Assembly: GCA_023253245.1 (NCBI GenBank)
Contig: JALRHB010000022.1
Span: 1-14,241 of the forward strand
DNA: 14,241 nt
Direction: 5' to 3'
DNA from: Polynucleobacter sp.
GTDB lineage: Bacteria; Pseudomonadota; Gammaproteobacteria; Burkholderiales; Burkholderiaceae
Both the position numbers and the translations under genes were made by a program. Numbering within the stretch: position 1 is the stretch's first letter; every line of letters starts with the position of its first letter. Positions 13,957 through 14,241 of the stretch are shown here, in pieces. Below the pieces are notes generated by a model, which was given only the letters and a program-made list of their open reading frames with translations, had not been told where the DNA came from and made no database searches.

Positions 13957-14241
13957 ATGAGTTCTGTAGGTCCCAAATCTATCTTCGAGCGGGGCATTTG
14001 GTATGTGGTCATTCAGGCTATTCTGATTGGCTTGATCTTGTTTGGCCCCAGAGGGTCTGAGTTGCTGATCGCCGAGCCTCTCAAAACTATTCTCTTGTCA
14101 TGTGGCATTTCAATTGGCCTGATTTCAATCTTGGTGATGTTGATTGCAGTGATCAACCTTGGTAAAAACCTCACTCCCTTGCCGTGCCCAAAAGATGATG
14201 CTCAGTTAGTCCAGTATGGCCTCTATCGTTATGTACGTCAT
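13957..14241 (+). CDS. Isoprenylcysteine carboxyl methyltransferase-like membrane protein (3' end outside window)
   Basis: The first 95 codons of a gene cut by the window end. GAGGG (13945-13949) stands seven bases before the ATG. Two hydrophobic helices (about residues 16-32 and 43-66) are followed by LVQYGLYRYVRH, the start of the G-Y-x-VRHP motif that opens the SAM-binding region of ICMT/PEMT-type membrane methyltransferases. Bacterial members are widespread and mostly of unknown substrate. It is transcribed away from cbiX across a 174-bp gap and has no clear tie to the sulfur genes. Confidence 0.75.
   Translation, partial: MSSVGPKSIFERGIWYVVIQAILIGLILFGPRGSELLIAEPLKTILLSCGISIGLISILVMLIAVINLGKNLTPLPCPKDDAQLVQYGLYRYVRH

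Noticed and set aside
1..14241. Mobile elements, CRISPR arrays, tRNA or rRNA genes
   Set aside because: No transposase or integrase frames, no regularly spaced repeats, no cloverleaf-like or rRNA-like segments were seen.

Overview
The window looks like a chromosomal stretch of a free-living freshwater betaproteobacterium of the Burkholderiales. Polynucleobacter is the best guess, from the modest GC content, the Pseudomonas/Burkholderia-type ferredoxin-NADP reductase and the cysI-DUF934-cobA-cbiX layout; the genus is an inference. There are no insertion sequences, tRNAs, rRNAs or CRISPR arrays. Coding density is high and the theme throughout is sulfur.

Positions 1-3108 (+) hold the 3' part of an operon: the beta subunit of a class I fumarase/L-tartrate dehydratase-type lyase, a FAD flavoprotein of the fumarate reductase/succinate dehydrogenase family with a complete catalytic set, and a TauE/SafE permease. 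The first two genes overlap (ATGA). The permease follows the flavoprotein stop directly and has no ATG, GTG or TTG that would include its first membrane helix, so it probably starts at an ATT. A hairpin at 3129-3151 separates this operon from a convergent gene for a Bug-type (TctC) periplasmic binding protein.

Positions 4160-8712 hold the clearest functional unit. Divergent from the Bug gene, a promoter embedded in nested palindromes drives comC ((2R)-3-sulfolactate dehydrogenase family), suyA and suyB (sulfolactate sulfo-lyase), a GntR/UTRA regulator and a PF03601 (YeiH-like) putative sulfite/sulfate exporter. Together they would reduce 3-sulfopyruvate to (R)-sulfolactate, split that into pyruvate and sulfite, and dispose of the sulfite.

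Positions 8722-13782 hold the assimilatory sulfite reduction block: a 54-aa small ORF and fpr on the minus strand, a two-helix membrane protein, cysI (sirohaem/4Fe-4S sulfite reductase), a DUF934 protein, cobA (uroporphyrinogen-III methyltransferase) and, convergent and overlapping cobA by 78 bp, a short cbiX/sirB chelatase. The sulfate activation and APS/PAPS reduction genes (cysH, cysD, cysN), which in many Burkholderiales lie between the DUF934 gene and cobA, are absent here. The window therefore reads as a route from an organosulfonate through sulfite to sulfide (assimilation) or to export (dissimilation) that bypasses sulfate. The last gene, from 13957, is an isoprenylcysteine methyltransferase-like membrane protein cut by the window edge.
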